The notes under the pieces are model-generated. The model had not been told where the DNA came from. It saw nothing but the letters and a program-made list of their open reading frames with translations, and searched no databases. The position numbers and the translations under genes were made by a program. From Batkoa obscura (Eukaryota > Entomophthoromycota > Entomophthoromycetes > Entomophthorales > Batkoaceae), in the NCBI GenBank assembly GCA_030770535.1, contig JASVEC010000070.1, forward strand, positions 37,839 to 101,838: 64,000 nucleotides of DNA. The letters are read 5' to 3'. Below, piece after piece: positions 59,219 through 64,000 of the stretch (its first letter is position 1; each line of letters starts with the position of its first letter).

Positions 59219-60559
59219 TATGCTCAAGTTCTATTAATTATTTATTTTTCATTTGTGCCTTCTCTTAAAGTATTTTAATAAATGTTTACTAAACTAACAA
59301 ACACTTTACTTCATATGTATCAATATTTCAAGATAAATAGATAAATAGATAAATAGATTTGATCTTTTGAGGCAATAGCGTATAAACTACTATATCATAA
59401 TATCATTACAATGTGTTGTTAGATTATATAAATACTATAGTCTTATTTTCGATACTATTGGCATTTTGGAACTTTGAATTTTTATCCAATATATTACTTT
59501 TTAAGCATGCCCTCCACTTAATAAATTAGTATTCTCCAAATTCTCCTTTATTTCTTATTTACATTACTTTTCGCAAAATATACATTGAATAATAGAATTC
59601 CAATTATTTTTATTAATTAAACCTATGCCATTTATTATATTCTATTTATAAATTAATTCTTTAAGCATTGCATTGTGGAATGGTTTTGACATTATATTCT
59701 AGAAGCTTTAAAATGTAAAAGCAAGTTCAAAGTAGCTTATTCATTATATCTATTATCTGATATCAATAAAACATGAATGATATCAACTAAAACATGTGGT
59801 CATCATCTGCTATCGGGAACAAACGTTAAATAACTGTTTACAAAAAACAGCGTTATTATGTCATTTCGTAAGTTCATAATTTTCTATTTGTTTCATTTTT
59901 ACTACCTTATCTTATAATCACTCTACAAGTAAAGCTTTACTTTGTTCTTTGTGTTATTTTAATGAATAAAACTATATTTAATTCCTAGAAATTAAGTTTG
60001 TTTTGTACTTTAAATACTTATTATTTAGTAATCAAATAAACTATACATGATACTTATATGTACCTGTAAATTAGAGTAATAAAATAAAATTCTAATTCTA
60101 AAGCGTCGAGTAAATTTTAGCTGTTTGATATGTTTACAAAAATGTGTGGAAGAAATTTTCAGAGAAAATGTCATAATAGACCCAGATTGTAATTCATAAC
60201 CTTAAACATTGGTAGCTGTATTGTTTATGTAGAAGGTAATAAATTAAGACGTACCCAATCCTAATTAGGTATAATCCAATAAAAATAAAGAGTTCGTTTA
60301 AGGTAGTGTAGTGTATCTTTTTTAAAGTCATATAGATCATCTAATTTCAAAGTAGTTTAATACTTCATATTAAACAGATAAAACAATAAGGCTCAAAATA
60401 TGTGTTAAGCTTTTATAAAATTTATATCTTATTATTTATAATATTTATTTAAAAATGTAAATAAATGAATATTAGGATAATTATTCCATAAGATACAATA
60501 TTGAAAACATTATAAAGATAGCAAAATCAGAACTTTTTATCTTATGCTTAAAATGTAAA
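59219..60559. other. Gene-free spacer
   Basis: 1.3 kb between cysteine dioxygenase and an F-box-like pseudogene. It contains a short GATA/AATA tandem run at about 59337-59357 and nothing else recognised. Confidence 0.5.
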
Positions 60560-61870
60560 ATGAGTATATTAAAACTATATAACTTACCTGACATTATAGT
60601 TGAAGCTATCTTTTACTTTCTACCCAAGATGAGTTTTTTGATTTAAGATTTTAACAAAGCATTATGTAAGTAAATTAATTAGCTTATTTTCAATAACTTG
60701 TGCTATTCCGTTTATTCAGGCTCATCATATCATTCTCACATTCAACACTCATTTTATGAAAACTATGACAACAATATGCGATACTTAAAGATAATAAGCA
60801 GGGAATTCCACTATATACCATTATGTTCCAAAGTCCAAATGTTAAATATTGACTGCACATGGTTAGCTGACGTTAGCATGTTGAATAATTTAATATCATA
60901 CAAACTTTCCTATGTAAAGAACGTAACATCAACCATTAAAGACAACTATGGAACTATATTACTAAGACGCATAGATTCCCTATGCTAAGTTAAAGAATTA
61001 ATATCTGCTGCTAGCGATTTAGTTGTCTTAGTTTCTCATCAATTTATTTGATCTTGATAGATTTATAATATTAAAAATCAAGTGATTCAATTGGTTCAAA
61101 TGGCTTTGAAAAGTTAAAGGGATTATTCGGGCAGCTAAATAAGTTAACTATTATCGTCGATAGCTTTTCATCTCCTTCAAATTTTAACAACACTTGTAAC
61201 TTTTATTCTCTGGAAATGTTCAAACTAACAGATACTCCGGTAAAAAAAGCTGCTTTAAATTGTTTAAGTGACATCTATAAAATCAAAAAAGTATTGCTAA
61301 ATATGTAATTTTATTTACAACAATGAATTTATATTCATAAATATACACACTAAACCTTCTGGATTTAATAAACCAACATTTAATATAAGGTCATTTTGTT
61401 TCACAGTCAAAAGAAGTTTATACTAATGGAATATTTGCGTTTGAGTCTCCCCTTAAATTCATTTTACAATTATAGAATATTCAAGTATTATCTATTCATA
61501 ATATATTTTATGTAAATCGGGGAATCAAATCAAGCCATTATATTGTTGAATATACTGAAAACGAGGAGTGCACAATGCCAACCCACATTATTAGCAATTA
61601 TATTCACTAATTCAATCAAAGAGGTTATTTTAAAACAATGTAATGTTTCGATTAATAATTTGTTTGATATGATATTCCTCCAAGAAATGTTAAAGTAGTC
61701 AATTTTATAGATCGGAAATATCATAATCAACCTAAAGCTGTAGATGCTAATATATATCATAGCAAATGTTATTTGATTCAAGTTAATAAAAAATCTACAA
61801 ATAATAGCTCCTATGGCTCAAGCAATACATTTTCTCACTTTGAGTGCCGTTTTGTTATTTTAAATATTCT
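60560..61870 (+). pseudogene. Decayed F-box-like (family 1) gene
   Basis: Starts ATG with MSILKLYNLPDIIVEAIFYFL, aligned with the start of the gene at 4494, and continues through recognisable blocks (60698-60988: MRYLKIISREFHYIPLC, QMLNIDCTWL, YKLSYVKNV) to a C-terminal block near 61685-61865 (VNFIDRK, KKSTNNSS). Multiple stops and frame changes show it is not functional. An antisense frame at 61530-61781 is a shadow of it. Confidence 0.85.
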
Positions 61871-62659
61871 ATATTAATACTCAAATGTTCTTTGACTAAA
61901 TGTATTTGTGCCTTTATTTTTTAAATTAACTATATGATTATAATTTATGGATTCATAGTATACATAATTTTGATTACTGAAATTGGGATTAAATATTTGT
62001 ATACTAAAGGACTTTTGATATACAAATTAATAATCTGATTTGTGAATTCATAATTTTATTTACACAAGTAATGCTTCAATTTCTTTAGGAATTATTTAAA
62101 TTCATTCTAAAAAATGATAAACTTTATACAATCTTTCAATCAATAGCTTTATTTTACTTGTATAATACAAAAAATCTTATGTTTTTCCAAATATACAATC
62201 TTCTAAAATACTGAAAAGTTTACCCAAGTTTAGACTTACTTTTTTAAATATTACAAATAAACATGTTATATAGCATTTTATAAATAAACCAACTGCTCCT
62301 GATCTTTTAATATTTGTTAGTGTCATAAAAAACATATTTACTAATAAATATAAATACCAATTAATCAAAATAATATTTTATAATCGTTTCAACAGACGAA
62401 ACTTAGTTTCTTTTGCTTTTAGTATAACATTTTCTTAAGTATGATTTCACGTAAAGTTGAATATTACATAACAACACAGTTCTACTTAAATAGTTGTTTT
62501 TTATTGTAAATAAAAAATAAACAAATAAACAAAACTTAAAGTTTGTAAGTATAGCACTAATTTAATATCAACATATTAAAAGAATAAAACAAACAATTTT
62601 ATTTAAACACTATAAATATCATTCGAAAATATCTACAAATAACATTGGTACAATATTGG
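61871..62659. other. Gene-free spacer
   Basis: Lies between two F-box-like pseudogenes that converge on each other. Nothing recognised. Confidence 0.45.
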
Positions 62660-63622
62660 AAATTATAAACTGGGTTATAAAACTCTAGTGAGCAATCGCT
62701 GATAGATTTTCTATCAATTTAGATTAGAGATGGGTTTTTATAAAAAATACTTGATTAATCTGTTATTAAAATAATAGCATCTTCCATTTATAACTAACTA
62801 CTCTAATTTTTTTCCAAAAGAAACAGAGTATGAAACAAATTGGTAATTGGAATATCACATTGTTTAAAAATTATTTTTTAATTGATTTAGAGTGTATAAA
62901 ACATTTAGTATCCTCATAGTCTTCTTCAAAGTAGTTTCTCCTTAAACAAACGCAATGACTTAAACTGAATTTTCAATTTATATTAAAATTATCAATAATT
63001 GATACTTGAAGATTTTCAAAGTGTAAAGTTGTTCTAAAAATTGAAAAGCAATTGTTCTACTAATGTAAGTTCTTTTCAACCGAGAGGTATCAAAAAGAGC
63101 TTCTATTAAACATTAATTTTTAACATCACAAGTCTATCAGGATCAAGTAAATTAATAAGGTAATCTAAGTCAACTAAGCCTCTGGAGATAAGTGTCACTT
63201 TTTTCACATGATATAGTAAGTTCGTATGCTTTAGTAGAACAGTTTTATCATTATTTTCAATAGCCAATATTATATTCTTTAAATAAGATAGTTTGCGAAA
63301 TATCAAGGCAATCGACATATTGATATTAACTAGCTATGTGTAGTTAATATTTAATATAATGATAAAAGATTTAATTAATGGTTTATCATTTTTAGATATT
63401 ACACACACCTATTATACTTCGTATAAAATAAATACTGACTGTTTGAATAAACCGGTGGAGTTGAATAAACGGAATAGCATGGATTATTACAAATAAGCTG
63501 ACTCATTTGCCCACAAATGCAATGCTTTGTTTAAGAATCTAAATCAAATAGTTTATCTCAGGATATAAAGTAAAGACAATACAAATTACAATGTCAAGTA
63601 AACTATCTAGTCTTAGTACACT
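62660..63622 (-). pseudogene. Decayed F-box-like (family 1) gene
   Basis: Minus-strand relics from about 63622 (VLRLDSLLDIVICIVFTL) through 63318-63106 (KLSYLKNIILAIENNDKTV, then HTNLLYHVKKVTL and LLDPDRLVMLKI) to about 62690 (complement of a DRKSI-like block). All align in order with the gene at 4494, but with many stops and about 350 bases less sequence. Together with 60560-61870 it forms an inverted pair of dead copies. Confidence 0.83.
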
Positions 63623-64000
63623 GATTCTGAATTAAATATTCTAGAAAGTTTGTCAATTTGGGCCTTTATTATATATTCTTTGAAATCATAGGCTCTAAAC
63701 AAGGTAACTTAGTATTGTTTGCTTTTATTTATTTGCAGCAATACTATTACCATCAAAGTTAATATACTATCGATCCATTCGCCTTTCACAATATCTGAGT
63801 TGAACGATTTTTATTTAAATTATAATAAATTTACTCAAAAGTAGTGATTTTTATTAGTATTTAAAGGATCTTATTGTTTAATATAGAAAGGGTAAGATTT
63901 TTCTTTGATATCCTTTTTTATAAAAAAATATATATTCAAGTCCAAGATGGTCATCCTAAACAAAGATTGTTTGTCTTAGGATCCGGCACTTGTAATTAAA

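Noticed and set aside
62177-62368. 63-codon minus-strand frame
   Set aside because: Lies in AT-rich spacer between two pseudogenes, with no similarity to them and no supporting context.

Overview
The window is AT-rich eukaryotic DNA with many short introns (about 45-110 bases, GTAAGT-like donors, TAG/AAG acceptors) and short intergenic spaces in its gene-rich parts. The gene set is fungal: an INO80-type zinc-finger protein, SPB4 helicase, SCAP/Scp1, Tfb5, Dus4, an Ivy1-like BAR protein, an Ssh4/Ear1-like SPRY protein, an OPT transporter and a GPI-anchored wall-type protein. Base composition, poly-Asn tracts and local families of F-box/leucine-rich proteins suggest an early-diverging fungus, possibly an entomophthoralean such as Conidiobolus. 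That placement is an inference and was not tested.

Layout. 1.6-6 kb: a TMCO4/Mil1-like membrane hydrolase gene converging on an F-box-like gene. 6-8.8 kb: repeat-rich, with a dead SPRY gene shot through by MITEs. 8.8-15.2 kb: a DHA2-type MFS transporter, SPB4 (with a 0.7-kb internal tandem duplication) and a Qc-SNARE gene (with a local exon duplication). 17.3-24.3 kb: a secreted phosphodiesterase-like enzyme, a GPI protein, glia maturation factor (six small exons) and a second F-box-like gene. 24.3-29.1 kb: repeat-rich, with another dead SPRY gene. 29.4-44.7 kb: a dense housekeeping block of OPT transporter, IEC1-like protein, SCAP, TFB5, DUS4, Ivy1-like protein, profilin and CTP synthase. 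44.7-58 kb: accessory, with twin SPRY/PPxY genes, a decayed DDE-type DNA transposon, a third F-box-like gene and an unidentified fossil. 58.5-59.2 kb: cysteine dioxygenase. 60.5-63.6 kb: two decayed F-box-like genes.

Three features stand out. First, a roughly 105-base MITE with TIRs ATATGGGGATGT is present in about 22 copies. It is nested in pseudogenes and in the transposon, whose own ends resemble it. Second, two families whose known relatives recruit substrates to ubiquitin ligases (F-box/LRR for SCF; transmembrane-SPRY-PPxY for Rsp5/NEDD4) both show local duplication, decay and, in one case, gene conversion. Third, single-base indels and small tandem exon duplications cluster in SPB4, the SNARE, MFS, OPT and IEC1 genes, while about sixteen other genes read cleanly. 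The second group of genes helps judge whether these are assembly errors or real gene decay.

No tRNA, rRNA, CRISPR array or clear promoter element was found. Exon limits were placed by eye from splice signals and reading-frame continuity.
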